Part shown: in pieces, positions 17,487 through 26,322 of the stretch | How positions within the stretch are numbered: the stretch's first letter is position 1 | Layout: each line of letters begins with the position of its first letter | NCBI GenBank assembly: GCA_028819575.1 | Contig: JAPPLB010000118.1 | Span: 1-64,000, forward strand | DNA length: 64,000 nucleotides | Origin: Bryobacterales bacterium | Lineage (GTDB): Bacteria > Acidobacteriota > Terriglobia > Bryobacterales > UBA6623 | Direction of reading: 5' to 3' | Translations under genes and position numbers: made by a program | The notes under the pieces: model-generated | What the model saw: the letters and a program-made list of their open reading frames with translations, nothing else | Database searches by the model: none | Told to the model about the DNA's origin: nothing

Positions 17487-17773
17487 TTGGATCGAATCAC
17501 CTGCCGATGCCGGAACGTCTCCACCAGAAGAACAACGAAGTAACTGCCGAGCAGCGCCGGCGTGAACAAACGCCCGTCAAGCGAACCGCTCGCGAGCACC
17601 GCGCCAAGCAGGCTCAAAACGAGTAGCGTGCGCACCACTGTGCTCAACAAACCGAGTTTCCAGAAGGTATGCACCGGCCGCGGCCGCCACCATCGCAACA
17701 GCACTTCCGACACGCCCAACGTGGCAAGTCCCCCCAGCAGTCCCCAGAACACGGCGTTCATTGCTTCCGCCAC
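17483..17773 (-). CDS. AtpI-like small membrane protein
   Basis: 96 residues with three to four predicted membrane segments (FWGLLGGLATLGVSEVLL, LLSTVVRTLLVLSLLGAVLA, LFTPALLGSYFVVLLVETF). Position between atpZ and atpB fits the AtpI/UncI role, which in other bacteria assists c-ring assembly or Mg2+ supply. Sequence similarity alone is weak. It overlaps atpB by 4 bp and the upstream gene by 16 bp. Confidence 0.7.
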   Translation of the reverse strand: MAEAMNAVFWGLLGGLATLGVSEVLLRWWRPRPVHTFWKLGLLSTVVRTLLVLSLLGAVLASGSLDGRLFTPALLGSYFVVLLVETFRHRQVIRSK

Positions 17774-17976
17774 ATGATTTTCGCGATGTTATACATCCCC
17801 ACCACGATCCCGATCAACAGGCCGATCAAAGTTGCCGCCGGATTCACATCGAAATAGATGCCCAACATGTATCCGATCAGCAGGCAACCGATAACACTCC
17901 CGCTCAGCGTCCAACCGGCGTCCGCCGCCGGTCCGTAACGCTTGATCCAAGACCCGCGCCCTTCAGTGTCTTTCAT
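17758..17976 (-). CDS. atpZ: AtpZ/AtpI family F0F1-associated protein
   Basis: 72 residues. It has the two-helix pattern of the AtpZ family: WTLSGSVIGCLLIGYMLGIYFD, then NPAATLIGLLIGIVVGMYNI ending in IAKIMWRK. This family sits first in F0 operons and is proposed to help c-ring assembly or divalent-cation transport. It is the first gene of the reverse-strand operon and overlaps the next gene by 16 bp. Confidence 0.85.
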   Translation of the reverse strand: MKDTEGRGSWIKRYGPAADAGWTLSGSVIGCLLIGYMLGIYFDVNPAATLIGLLIGIVVGMYNIAKIMWRKQ

Positions 17977-18305
17977 CCGAAAGCACCCGCCGCGGATACC
18001 GCATCAAACTGATCTTTCGGGATCTTACAGGCGAGGCGTAGCCTCGAGAAACAAGCCGCTGGCTAGAGATTCAAGATAGCAGGCGCAGGCGAGCCGAAGC
18101 AACTTCGAGCTACGCTTTGTCCCGTTATGAAGTGGTCCTTGCCGCCTCTCAAGAGCAAGTCGGAACAGCGGCTCTCATGCCCCGGAACGGTGAGGACTCG
18201 ATGATCCGCCGCCAGAAGCGGCCGAGTCTGGTTCGCCAAGGATGGCGCTCCCTTCGGCTTCGGCCGCGATCGTGTCCTGGTATACCCTGACCTTCTTCCG
18301 ACACA
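17977..18305. other. intergenic upstream of the F0 operon
   Basis: About 330 bp separating the F0 operon from the D-threonine-aldolase-like gene; both read leftward. It should contain the ATP synthase promoter. An inverted-repeat-like stretch (GGCGAGGCGTAGCCTCG) lies near 18030-18046. No gene is supported. Confidence 0.4.
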
Positions 18306-19487
18306 TCACTGCACACGCCCCCGTCCGGCCACTTTCCAGACGTCTTCGATGAGTCCCTTGCGGACGGCATAGGCCTCGTCGTGATGGTTGATCGTGATGC
18401 CCTGATGATCGGGGATGACCGAAAGACGTTCGCCGACGCGGAACTTGTGACTGACGGCGCTGACGTCGACATGGCCATGCTCGACCGACATGCCGTAGAT
18501 GACGGCGTCGGGGTGCTCGACGATGTGTCCGTAGCCCCTGCGCGGACCCCGCTGGAAGGTTTTTTGCCCGCCGTCGATGATGATGCGGTCGGGCGTGGGG
18601 GTGCTGACTACCGTGGCGATCATTCGCGTCGCGCAGGTATCCGGGTTGGGCGGGTTCCGGGAGGCGCTGATGCGCTTGAGGCCTTCAAACACGTACGACC
18701 CGCTACGGTGGACGGTGCAACCGATTTCCTTCGAGCGGGCTTCGGCGCCGGTGCCGCCGCCGCTGATCTCTTCGATCGGCAGGCCGGCCTTCCGGAAGAG
18801 AGCAACGGTCTCTTCGATGAAGGCTTTCGCTTCCAGGCGGCTGGGGTAGGTCATGACTCCCCGCAGCTCGAGGTTCGGCAGCTTCGAGACTTTTCCTGCA
18901 AGTTCGACGGCGGCCTGGGGCGATTGGACGCCGGTTCTCTTGCCGCCGGTATCCAACTCGACGAATACGCGGACTGACGCGCCGTCCTTGCGGAGTTGCT
19001 CGGAGATACCCTTGGCCGTGATCTCGGAATCGACGGCGACGGTCATGCGGGCACGCTTCGCCAGTCGCGCCAGGCGGACGAGCTTGGGCCTGCCGACGAT
19101 GTTGTAGGGAATGAGGACGTCGCCGTCGATGCCCGCAGCGACCATGACCTCGGCCTCGCCGAGCTTCTGGCAGCAAATGCCGACAGCACCGGCACGGAGC
19201 TGCATGTGGGCAATCTGGGGAACCTTGTGGGTCTTGATATGGACCATCAGGTCGATGCCGGCGTCGTGACAGACTTGCTGCATCCCGTTGATGTTCTTTT
19301 CGAGGACATCGAGGTCGATGACCACGGCGGGCGTATCGACGTCGTCGATGGTGTGGACATTGCCCTCACGGGTGACGGTGGCGGAAGCACGGGATGCCGC
19401 GAGACCGGCGGTTGGAAAGAGGCTCGCGGCCCGCAGGCAGGCGCGGCGGCTGATGCGTCTACGGAGATTGGGAATGAAGTTTTTCAT
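18306..19487 (-). CDS. D-threonine aldolase/alanine racemase-fold PLP enzyme, Tat-type leader
   Basis: 393 residues from ATG 19487; the frame is open further upstream without similarity. The N-terminus RRRISRRACLRAASLFPTAGLAASRASA looks like a twin-arginine export signal. The rest is the DSD1/D-threonine aldolase family: DTPAVVIDLDVLEKNI, VHIKTHKVPQIA (PLP-binding Lys region), GEAEVMVAAGI, a GGGTG phosphate-binding loop, and near the C-terminus SVEHGHV and IPDHQGITINHHDEAY, with the family's metal-binding His region. Family members cleave D-3-hydroxy amino acids or dehydrate D-serine. Export of a PLP enzyme is unusual. A cytoplasmic paralogue is at 46327-47430. Confidence 0.85.
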   Translation of the reverse strand: MKNFIPNLRRRISRRACLRAASLFPTAGLAASRASATVTREGNVHTIDDVDTPAVVIDLDVLEKNINGMQQVCHDAGIDLMVHIKTHKVPQIAHMQLRAGAVGICCQKLGEAEVMVAAGIDGDVLIPYNIVGRPKLVRLARLAKRARMTVAVDSEITAKGISEQLRKDGASVRVFVELDTGGKRTGVQSPQAAVELAGKVSKLPNLELRGVMTYPSRLEAKAFIEETVALFRKAGLPIEEISGGGTGAEARSKEIGCTVHRSGSYVFEGLKRISASRNPPNPDTCATRMIATVVSTPTPDRIIIDGGQKTFQRGPRRGYGHIVEHPDAVIYGMSVEHGHVDVSAVSHKFRVGERLSVIPDHQGITINHHDEAYAVRKGLIEDVWKVAGRGRVQ

Positions 19488-19613
19488 CGGTTGTGCCCTC
19501 GGGTTGACGGACTGCGGGATACAGGTTGCTACGGCCCGCATGGTACACGTAGTCCAGGGGCGGAAGCAAACGAGACAGCGGGTTGGGCAGATGGTTTCGA
19601 CTCGCAACCAGGC

Positions 19614-19800
19614 ACTAGCCCGTATTTCTCACCACTCGACGGTCGAAGCACACGATACGACCGCCATGACTTCGTTGCGCTTGCTTGCCGTGCTCAACGT
19701 ACTGTTCAAGTACGCCTGCGCGCGCCAAGCGGCTCGCGCCTCGTCCTGACGGCCCTCTCACGCACTTCGCCTCGCCGCGTGGTGAGATATGCAGGCTAGT
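19614..19800 (+). repeat. MITE-like element, complete copy 2 (187 bp)
   Basis: The ends form about 22-nt imperfect inverted repeats: ACTAGCCCGTATTTCTCACCAC would pair with the far end, with three mismatches. The core includes CGGTCGAAGCACACGATACG and GCGCGCCAAGCGGCTCGCGC, both repeated in the copy at 30257-30478, and the right half also recurs at 1-81. No transposase is inside. Flanking CTAG/TA suggests insertion at TA-type targets, as for IS630/Tc1-like MITEs (inference). It lies between the reverse-strand PLP-enzyme gene and rhlE. Confidence 0.8.
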
Positions 19801-19933
19801 CATCGATCAGCGGCCACGGGCGGTTGCGAAAAAAAAACCGCGCGCCGGCCCACCTCTGCTCGATTCCGGATATGAGGAAAGCCGGGGCCGCAAGCCGTCG
19901 AGCCGGCGGGAGTGAATCTTCAACAACCCTTTG

Positions 19934-21220
19934 CTATGTGGCGGTCTCGTTATGCTTGCGCGGCGACCGACGGGATCCGCTACGCCTTCGCCGCCGCCGG
20001 GAGCGATTCATCGGGTCGGGCGACGAAGACTCCACTTTCGCCATCCGTTCCCGCGGTTCGTGCGTGACCCCCGTTGCTAGAGAAAGCTCGGGAGCGTCGC
20101 GCCGCGGGATCTTTGACTTCAGTTTGCGCTCGATCGCGTGGACCGCCGGCAGCTCATCGACCGCGGCAAAGGTATACGCCGTTCCGCTCCGCTCCGCACG
20201 GCCCGTGCGTCCGACGCGGTGGGTGTAGTCGTCGGGAGTTCCTGGAACATCGAAGTTGATGACGTGCGAAACATCCTCGACATCGATGCCCCGGGCCGCG
20301 ATGTCGGTAGCCACGAGAACGTCGTACTTTCCGCTGCGAAAACCATTCATGGCGCGGTCGCGCTGCGACTGCGTCATGTTGCCTTCGAGCCCCACGGCTT
20401 GATGCCCTGCCCGGCTGAGTTGTTGGGCGAGCCGCTTGGCGCGATACTTGGTGCGAAGGAAAACGATCGCGGAGCGGAAGTCGTCGCCCGCCAGCAGGTG
20501 TCGCAGAAGGTAGGGCTTCTGCGTAGCCCGCACGATGTAGAGGGCATGTTCGATCGTCGAGGCAGGCATGGAGTGCGCCAGCTCGACCACATGGGGATCC
20601 TGCAGCACCTCGTCGGCCAGCGCGCGCACTTCGCGCGGCATCGTAGCCGAGAACATCAGGTTCTGCCGCTTCTCGGGCAGCAACTGGAGAATCCGTTTGA
20701 GGTCGGGAAGAAAACCCATGTCGAACATGCGATCGGCTTCATCGAGCACGAGGGTCTCGATACCGTCGAGCGGAACATGCCCCTGCCCATAGAGATCGAG
20801 CAGCCGGCCAGGACAGACAATCAAGATATCCGGCCGCTGCTCCAGGCCGCGAATCTGCGGAGGGCTCGGGACGCCGCCGTAGATCGTGATTGCGGTCACC
20901 TCGGTAAACTTCGCCAAGGCCCTGAATTCGGTGTGAATCTGCATCGCCAGTTCCCTTGTGGGAACGACAATCAGCGCTCTCGGACCGCGTTTAGGGTCCG
21001 CCAGCAGGCGCTCGAGAATCGGCAGGGCAAACGCCGCTGTCTTGCCGGTTCCGGTTTGGGCCAGACCCAGCACATCACGACCGGCGAGACCCGCCGGAAT
21101 CGTCTCTGCCTGAACCGGCCACGGCTCGACGAACCCAAGCCCCTCGATGCCTTTTTGGAGACTGCTTCGCAGATCGAACTGCGAGAACCCGGCGCGCGGC
21201 CGGGAAGATACTTCTTTCAT
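19934..21220 (-). CDS. rhlE: DEAD-box ATP-dependent RNA helicase, RhlE type
   Basis: 428 residues from ATG 21220; GTG 21232 is an alternative start, with GAAAGG upstream of both. All DEAD-box motifs are present in order: FSQFDL and the Q motif (PWPVQAETIP), AQTGTGKTAAF, PTRELA, VLDEADRMFDMGF, SATMP, the ATDIAARGIDV region and HRVGRTGRAERSG. The C-terminal tail is basic (RSRRRRRRSGSRRSPRKH), typical of RNA-binding tails. It probably unwinds RNA in ribosome assembly or decay. About 150-200 nt of untranslated leader is suggested by a possible -10 (TATACT) near 21395. Confidence 0.92.
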   Translation of the reverse strand: MKEVSSRPRAGFSQFDLRSSLQKGIEGLGFVEPWPVQAETIPAGLAGRDVLGLAQTGTGKTAAFALPILERLLADPKRGPRALIVVPTRELAMQIHTEFRALAKFTEVTAITIYGGVPSPPQIRGLEQRPDILIVCPGRLLDLYGQGHVPLDGIETLVLDEADRMFDMGFLPDLKRILQLLPEKRQNLMFSATMPREVRALADEVLQDPHVVELAHSMPASTIEHALYIVRATQKPYLLRHLLAGDDFRSAIVFLRTKYRAKRLAQQLSRAGHQAVGLEGNMTQSQRDRAMNGFRSGKYDVLVATDIAARGIDVEDVSHVINFDVPGTPDDYTHRVGRTGRAERSGTAYTFAAVDELPAVHAIERKLKSKIPRRDAPELSLATGVTHEPRERMAKVESSSPDPMNRSRRRRRRSGSRRSPRKHNETAT

Positions 21221-21232
21221 GTGGAAAGACAC

Positions 21233-21665
21233 CTTTCAGTGGCCGTCGCGCTTTGCGCTGACGAACACTGCACCCCGTTCAAACCCATACAACAGCGACA
21301 GGAGTGAGAGAGAACCAACAGGCGCGATCTGTTGTCAGGAGACCCTGTTGTGCGCCGGGGCCGCCGAGCGGCGGCCGATAGATATCGTGTCTTCAGTATA
21401 GTACGGACTTCACATCGCCCGCGCCGCCTTCTCGCGGCAGCGGCCGGGTGATGAACGGGACAACGGTCCCGGAGTGTAATCCCATCGAGCGGATTGCCCG
21501 CAGATTCACTGGACCTGGGGACGAAGAGAGGTTCATCGATACCGGTGTGGGGGAGCACTACGGTGGCACGACAACACGGCTTGAAGATCTGCTTGACGCG
21601 CGGCCAGGATCGCTTCCTTCACCATTACGTCCGGAACAGCCTCACGGGTCCCGCGGAACGAACAC
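21233..21665. other. intergenic between rhlE and the propeller hydrolase gene
   Basis: About 430 bp. The reverse strand near 21380-21410 has TACTATACTGAAG, a plausible -10 for rhlE. The part at 21530-21660 has a reverse frame (VKEAILAARQADLQAVLSC) that is unrecognised and lacks a start. No gene is supported. Confidence 0.4.
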
Positions 21666-23252
21666 TCACTCCCTGCCTCCAAACCGGAACGAATACAGCT
21701 TTGCGCCGAAACGCAACTCGAACCGCAGGCGAATCTCTCTGCCCATGAGCTCAGCCAGGCTCGACTCTCCACGCCACTGAACGGTCTTGCTCGTCGAGTT
21801 CGTCGTGTGGATACGGTCGCAATCGTCCAACGAAAACCCTGGTATCGGCTTTCCCTGCTGATCTTGCACCTCCACTCGCAGCAGCCCCAGCGCCGAGGTG
21901 TCGACGTTGACGTGCAGCCCGCCACCCTCGAACTCCAGCGGCGGCGTCGTGAACTCTCCCCCGGTGTAATCGGCCTCGACGGCCGTGAAACCGTCTCTGC
22001 GAAAAACCGTGCGCGAGACCGTCGGGCGGAATCCGATGCCGTCCCTGGGTGACAAGTGGCTGTCCCACGTCACGAAGTACAGCCACATCTCGTCGCCGCG
22101 AAAAATCAAACCTCGCACCGGGTAGAGGCCGCGAGAGTCGAAAGCCCCCGTCGGACCCAGCGGGATCAGGGGTTTCCGATCGTAACGCTCCCAGTGAATG
22201 CCGTCTCGACTCGAAGCGAAACCGATGTCCAGCGGGCCGATGTTGAGTCGGCCGCCTTCCGGCGCGTAGACGCTCAAGTCATCGGCGATGAACCAGGGCC
22301 GGTAATGCAGGTAGCGGTTCTGGAACATCACGTAAGCGTCTTGCGCATGCGGATACTTCAGCACCTGCGGCATATAGAAGTCCGACTCGGCAAGACCGTC
22401 AAAGCGAGGGTCTCGCTCATCCGCTTCCAAGACGATCTCCGGCATCGGAAACGAAGCGAGATCGGTGGTGACGGAGCGGCCGACAGCCCGCAGAAAGCAC
22501 CTTCCGAATTCTCCACAGCGATCTTTAAGCTGTGGTGCAACTTCGATGAGGTCGTTCACGCGAACATAGGCTACGTAGCCACCCTGCGCCGCGTCATGGA
22601 AGGCAATGTTCTGGCTGTCCATGCCGTCGGGATAGAGAGCTGCCTTCGGAAAGACGTTGTCATGCACTGCCGTCCATTCCCGGCCGTCCGCTGAAGCGAA
22701 CACCTTGTTCCGCCAGCCGCTGACGATCTTGTAGCGCTGTTGGGGGAGCGCATGAGGATCGCGAAAAACGACGCCGTAAGCAGTGAGCCTGGGGTGCACA
22801 CTATCGCGCATGCCGTAAGCGAAATCTCCCGCGTCGAGCAGTTCCTTCGTTGCCCACTGCCAGTCCACGCCGTTCTTCGAGATGTAGCGAAATCCTCGGA
22901 ATACCCCGTCGTTTTCCATCACCTGGAGATAGGGGGAGGATTCCGGCCCATCCGTGACGGTCAGGGGCTCGCCGGCAACCATCTTGTGGACTCCGGCGAC
23001 GATGTTTCGCTCACCGGTCTTGCGAGGCGGCTGGACCACAATCCTGACGTTCTCGCGCTCGGCCAGAAAACGACCGTCGAGGAAGATTTGATTGCTGCTC
23101 CCGATGTCGTAGGCCTGTTGGCCTTCAGCCGGCAACGGACCGAACATCGTCACCAGCGTGAGTGCGACGAGCCTAACGCAGGAGCGGGCCGCCGTGCCCG
23201 GCCGCATGCGATTACATTGCGCGAACGAACGAATTCCCCGGAAACCGGTCAT
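21666..23252 (-). CDS. secreted beta-propeller glycoside-hydrolase-like protein
   Basis: 528 residues. ATG 23252 follows AAGGAGAAG. A signal sequence (VRLVALTLVTMFGPLPAEG) precedes a five-bladed-propeller-like region with repeated W/Y-rich blades (VFASADGREWTAVHDNV, IGFASSRDGIHWERYDRKP, GDEMWLYFVTWDSH). The pattern recalls GH32/43/117-like enzymes from Planctomycetes and Acidobacteria. The last about 110 residues (LHVNVDTSALGLLRVEVQDQQGKPI, IRLRFELRFGAKLYSF) look like a carbohydrate-binding beta-sandwich. Catalytic acids cannot be assigned with confidence and the substrate is unknown. Confidence 0.7.
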   Translation of the reverse strand: MTGFRGIRSFAQCNRMRPGTAARSCVRLVALTLVTMFGPLPAEGQQAYDIGSSNQIFLDGRFLAERENVRIVVQPPRKTGERNIVAGVHKMVAGEPLTVTDGPESSPYLQVMENDGVFRGFRYISKNGVDWQWATKELLDAGDFAYGMRDSVHPRLTAYGVVFRDPHALPQQRYKIVSGWRNKVFASADGREWTAVHDNVFPKAALYPDGMDSQNIAFHDAAQGGYVAYVRVNDLIEVAPQLKDRCGEFGRCFLRAVGRSVTTDLASFPMPEIVLEADERDPRFDGLAESDFYMPQVLKYPHAQDAYVMFQNRYLHYRPWFIADDLSVYAPEGGRLNIGPLDIGFASSRDGIHWERYDRKPLIPLGPTGAFDSRGLYPVRGLIFRGDEMWLYFVTWDSHLSPRDGIGFRPTVSRTVFRRDGFTAVEADYTGGEFTTPPLEFEGGGLHVNVDTSALGLLRVEVQDQQGKPIPGFSLDDCDRIHTTNSTSKTVQWRGESSLAELMGREIRLRFELRFGAKLYSFRFGGRE

Positions 23253-23390
23253 GGCTTCTCCTTGAGCCGAAGCAGAGCCGCTCGAGCAACAACAAGGGGG
23301 CTCACGGTCTCAACTGCCGCGTCCTCATGACAGTACCTCATCCACTCGTCGGAACAGCCACCCGCCATTCCGTGCTCGTCGATATCGATA

Positions 23391-24773
23391 TCAATTCTTC
23401 AGCAATACCACGCCCTCACGTTCGATGCGGGCAAACATTTGCTTGTACTCGGAAGAGCCGTCGTCGTCCCAGTATTCGGTGCTGAGGGGGAGATCGTAGC
23501 GCAACGGGATCAGGCGCCGGCGGTCCGGGCGGACCATGAAGATGGAGTCCTCGGGATTGGCGATATTGAACATCCTTGTGCCGTTGTCGAACGTCGTTTT
23601 GATGATCCACTTGGGTTGTTTCGGGAGTTGCAGCTTCTTCAGCCTGTCCAGTTCGGCGGCGTTCAGGGTCACGCCCAGGCCGGGCTTTTCGGGAACCCGG
23701 ATCAACCCGTTGATCGGCTCGAGACGCTCGTTCACGATGTCCGACTTCCATTGCTCCGATGAATCGATGAAGTGAAAGCTCGCCGCCTTGAAAGCGCACT
23801 GCATGTGCGTCGTCATGGCGCGCGTCATGTTCCCGCCCACGTTTTGGAGCATGAAGGGCATTTCCGCGGCCTCGAACAACCCGGCGCTGCGCATCGCCTT
23901 ACCGATCCGGCTGTGCCCCATCATGTAGGCGTCGGCGGCCCGGTGCAGAACCGAATACGTAAAGCGCATCGCGGAGTGGTGCAGCACGACAGGGAGTTTC
24001 ACCCGCTTGCGCAACTCGATATATCCGTCGATCTCGTGTGGTTCGAGCGGGTCTTCGAAGCAGCCGGCGATGGGGTATTCGGCGAGGCGCTCGAGTAGGT
24101 CGAACATGTGGTCTTCCGTGCCGCCCATCGTGATGTCGTAGTGGATCTTGAAATCCTTCGGCGCGACCGCCTGCATGGCTTCGGTCTGATCCAACACGTT
24201 CTCGAATGGCGAGAGATGAAACTTCATCCAGGTATAGCCCTGCGAGGAGTAGCGTTGCACTGCCTCCACCATGCGCTTGGGGTGCGTCGATACGGTCCAC
24301 GAGCAGACCGGCGCCAGGCGCCGGTACCGCTGCCCGAACAGCTTGTAGACGGGCACACCCGCCGCCTTGCCCATCAAGTCGTACATCGCCGTGCCGAGCG
24401 GCAGGGATGTCTCGTCGCCGACCCAATCGAACGGGTTCGTACCGACATACTTCTCGACGGTGTCCCCTGCTTCTTTCTGTCCTTCGCCTAACCCGGTGAT
24501 GCCCTTGTTCGTATGGACCACATAGACCGTGCGCCCGCGAGGCCCGTAGTAATGATTCAGTTGGTATGCGATCCAGTCGTGGTACTCCAGAGTGATGTCG
24601 TGAGTCTCGATCTCGGTAATGCGAATGTCGCCAAACACCGAATCGGCCGTTTTCTTCGCTGCGTAGGTGGATTCAGCCGTCGAAGCAAGGAGACCGCCGA
24701 ACGCGGAAGCGCCCGCGGCGGCCTGCAGGAAGTCTCTCCGGCTGAAGGACGGGAAGTTGCGTCGCGATTTCAT
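23391..24773 (-). CDS. enolase-superfamily (mandelate racemase/muconate lactonizing type) protein, Tat signal
   Basis: 460 residues from ATG 24773, preceded by GGAGGAGAACCTC; its ATGA overlaps the upstream epimerase stop. A Tat signal, FSRRDFLQAAAGASAFGGLLAST, precedes the enolase fold: an N-terminal capping domain (IRITEIETHDITLEY) and a barrel with metal-ligand strands YDITMG, CFEDPL and VVLHHS. The family abstracts the alpha-proton of carboxylate sugars. The reaction here is unknown; acid-sugar dehydration is plausible. Position in a cluster with two epimerases suggests sugar catabolism. Confidence 0.8.
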   Translation of the reverse strand: MKSRRNFPSFSRRDFLQAAAGASAFGGLLASTAESTYAAKKTADSVFGDIRITEIETHDITLEYHDWIAYQLNHYYGPRGRTVYVVHTNKGITGLGEGQKEAGDTVEKYVGTNPFDWVGDETSLPLGTAMYDLMGKAAGVPVYKLFGQRYRRLAPVCSWTVSTHPKRMVEAVQRYSSQGYTWMKFHLSPFENVLDQTEAMQAVAPKDFKIHYDITMGGTEDHMFDLLERLAEYPIAGCFEDPLEPHEIDGYIELRKRVKLPVVLHHSAMRFTYSVLHRAADAYMMGHSRIGKAMRSAGLFEAAEMPFMLQNVGGNMTRAMTTHMQCAFKAASFHFIDSSEQWKSDIVNERLEPINGLIRVPEKPGLGVTLNAAELDRLKKLQLPKQPKWIIKTTFDNGTRMFNIANPEDSIFMVRPDRRRLIPLRYDLPLSTEYWDDDGSSEYKQMFARIEREGVVLLKN

Positions 24774-25501
24774 GAGGTTCTCCTCCACTGAACGGATAGA
24801 TCATCCTTCGGTTGGAAACCGAGGATGCGTTTCGTCTTGTCGTTGTTGAATTTGCCGTGGGGCATGTCTCCGAAGCAGCAGAAGGCCTCGCACTTCGAAG
24901 GCAGATCCTCGAGGTCGATCGCGAGGCCCAGACGGAAGATCTCGCCGGCGTCCGCCCAGGAGATCTGGAACGGCGCGCCGCCCGAGCCCGGCTTCAGCAT
25001 GGCCGGATCACGGAAGTTGTAGAAGAGATACTCCTGCACCCAGATGTCGTGATGTTCGGTGAAAAGGCGGCAAATTTCCTGTCCCAGGGACTTTGATTGC
25101 GCGTAGAGATTGATGCCCGACTGCGACGGGACATCCGGCCGGATGTCGAAGTCGAACCCTTCGTAAGGCGGCCCGGTGATGGTGAAATGCGGCCCCGTGT
25201 TGATCACGCGACGGATGCCGTGCTCCACCGCCGCGAGCATCATGTTGTAGCAGCCCATCATGTTCACGCCGAACGCCAGCACGCGATGCGGGCGGACGAC
25301 GGAGAGATTGAGGATCGTGTCCATCCCTTCGGCGGCCTGCATGACCTGCTCAAGGTTGGTGACGTCGACCTTGCGGTACTCATGCGGAGTCTCCGAAGGA
25401 GGCGGCTTGATATCGGTGATGAGCAACTCGTGCTCCCCTTCGAGCGCTTTGACGACGTGCGGGCCGAGATAACCGTTCGCGCCGAGGATCAGGGCTTTCA
25501 T
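24770..25501 (-). CDS. NAD-dependent epimerase/dehydratase (extended SDR)
   Basis: 243 residues from ATG 25501, with AAAGGAG 9 bp upstream; the open frame beyond that start is not coding-like. The intact dinucleotide motif ILGANGYLGPHVV is at the N-terminus. Then come the acidic strand-2 end LLITDIK and the dehydrogenase core LNLSVVRPHRV, with YAQSKSLGQEICRLF supplying the catalytic YxxxK. It lies between a second epimerase-like gene (gap 32 bp) and the enolase-superfamily gene (4-bp overlap), so all three are probably one transcript. Confidence 0.85.
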   Translation of the reverse strand: MKALILGANGYLGPHVVKALEGEHELLITDIKPPPSETPHEYRKVDVTNLEQVMQAAEGMDTILNLSVVRPHRVLAFGVNMMGCYNMMLAAVEHGIRRVINTGPHFTITGPPYEGFDFDIRPDVPSQSGINLYAQSKSLGQEICRLFTEHHDIWVQEYLFYNFRDPAMLKPGSGGAPFQISWADAGEIFRLGLAIDLEDLPSKCEAFCCFGDMPHGKFNNDKTKRILGFQPKDDLSVQWRRTS

Positions 25502-25533
25502 CGCGATTCTCCTTTCTGCTCTGCTTTGCCGTC

Positions 25534-26322
25534 TCAGCCGTTGTGGACGGGCTCGTAACCGAGAACGCGCTTGGCACGGTTCGAGTCGAAGCGCGCTAGC
25601 GGCGAACCGGCCGAAACATGTAGCACCGACCAATGTGCAAGGGTGGAAGGGCTTTCCTCGCCTTGCGCTTCGAGTGCCAAGCGGACAGCCTGGGCGGCAT
25701 CCTCTTCGGCTACGGCCATCGGATCGCCAGAGACTTCGGACGCAGGAACCACCTTCCCGAGCCGCAGAGTGACGACCGCAAGTTTGCCGACTCGCGCAAA
25801 CTCCCGACAGGTGAATTCGCCGAGATACTTCGGTAGAGAGCGGCCCTTCAGATCCGGACGGGGACGCCATGTTTCGTTGACGAGAAAGTCCGAATCATAC
25901 GCCGTCATCATCTCGAGAGTGCTGAGGTAGACCACCTTCCGCACCCCGGCGTTGGCGGCTGCCAGCAGCAGGTTATAAGTCCGCCGCGTGAGGTAATCGA
26001 TCTGCTCGTGCATGTCGTCATCCGCAAGAGGCTCGGCGACATGGACAATCGCGTCGATTCCGGCGACAAGTTGGTCGGTCGGTTCCTCGTGGTCGAGATC
26101 GCATTGGCGAAAAGGGTGCTCGGTTTCGATCGCGTTGCGGCTCGTCTGCAGGACCTCGTAGCTTCCGCTGAGGTGATCCGCCAACATGCCGGCCAGAGCG
26201 TGTTCGGCCGATGTGATCAACACGCGTCGAATTTCGCCTGCACTACTGTCAGATGCGGAGCAGGCGGTTGCGCCTGCGGCAGCCGCCAGAGCGCTGTTTC
26301 TCAAGAAAGATCTGCGTTGCAT
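25534..26322 (-). CDS. exported epimerase-like protein with altered nucleotide-binding loop
   Basis: 262 residues. The N-terminus MQRRSFLRNSALAAAAGATACSASDSSAGE looks like a Tat leader with a lipobox-like Ala-Cys. An extended-SDR body follows: VLITSAEHALAGMLADHL, IDAIVHVAEPLADDD, VVYLSTLEMM, and LPKYLGEFTCREFAR with a YxxxxxC/E arrangement instead of a clear YxxxK. The glycine-rich GxxGxxG loop is replaced by TSAEHALAG, so classical NAD binding and catalysis are doubtful. It is the first gene of the operon that continues with the intact epimerase and the enolase-superfamily protein. Confidence 0.75.
   Translation of the reverse strand: MQRRSFLRNSALAAAAGATACSASDSSAGEIRRVLITSAEHALAGMLADHLSGSYEVLQTSRNAIETEHPFRQCDLDHEEPTDQLVAGIDAIVHVAEPLADDDMHEQIDYLTRRTYNLLLAAANAGVRKVVYLSTLEMMTAYDSDFLVNETWRPRPDLKGRSLPKYLGEFTCREFARVGKLAVVTLRLGKVVPASEVSGDPMAVAEEDAAQAVRLALEAQGEESPSTLAHWSVLHVSAGSPLARFDSNRAKRVLGYEPVHNG

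Noticed and set aside
20138-21307. A 389-codon forward frame opposite rhlE
   Set aside because: rhlE carries every DEAD-box motif on the other strand; the forward product shows no domain.
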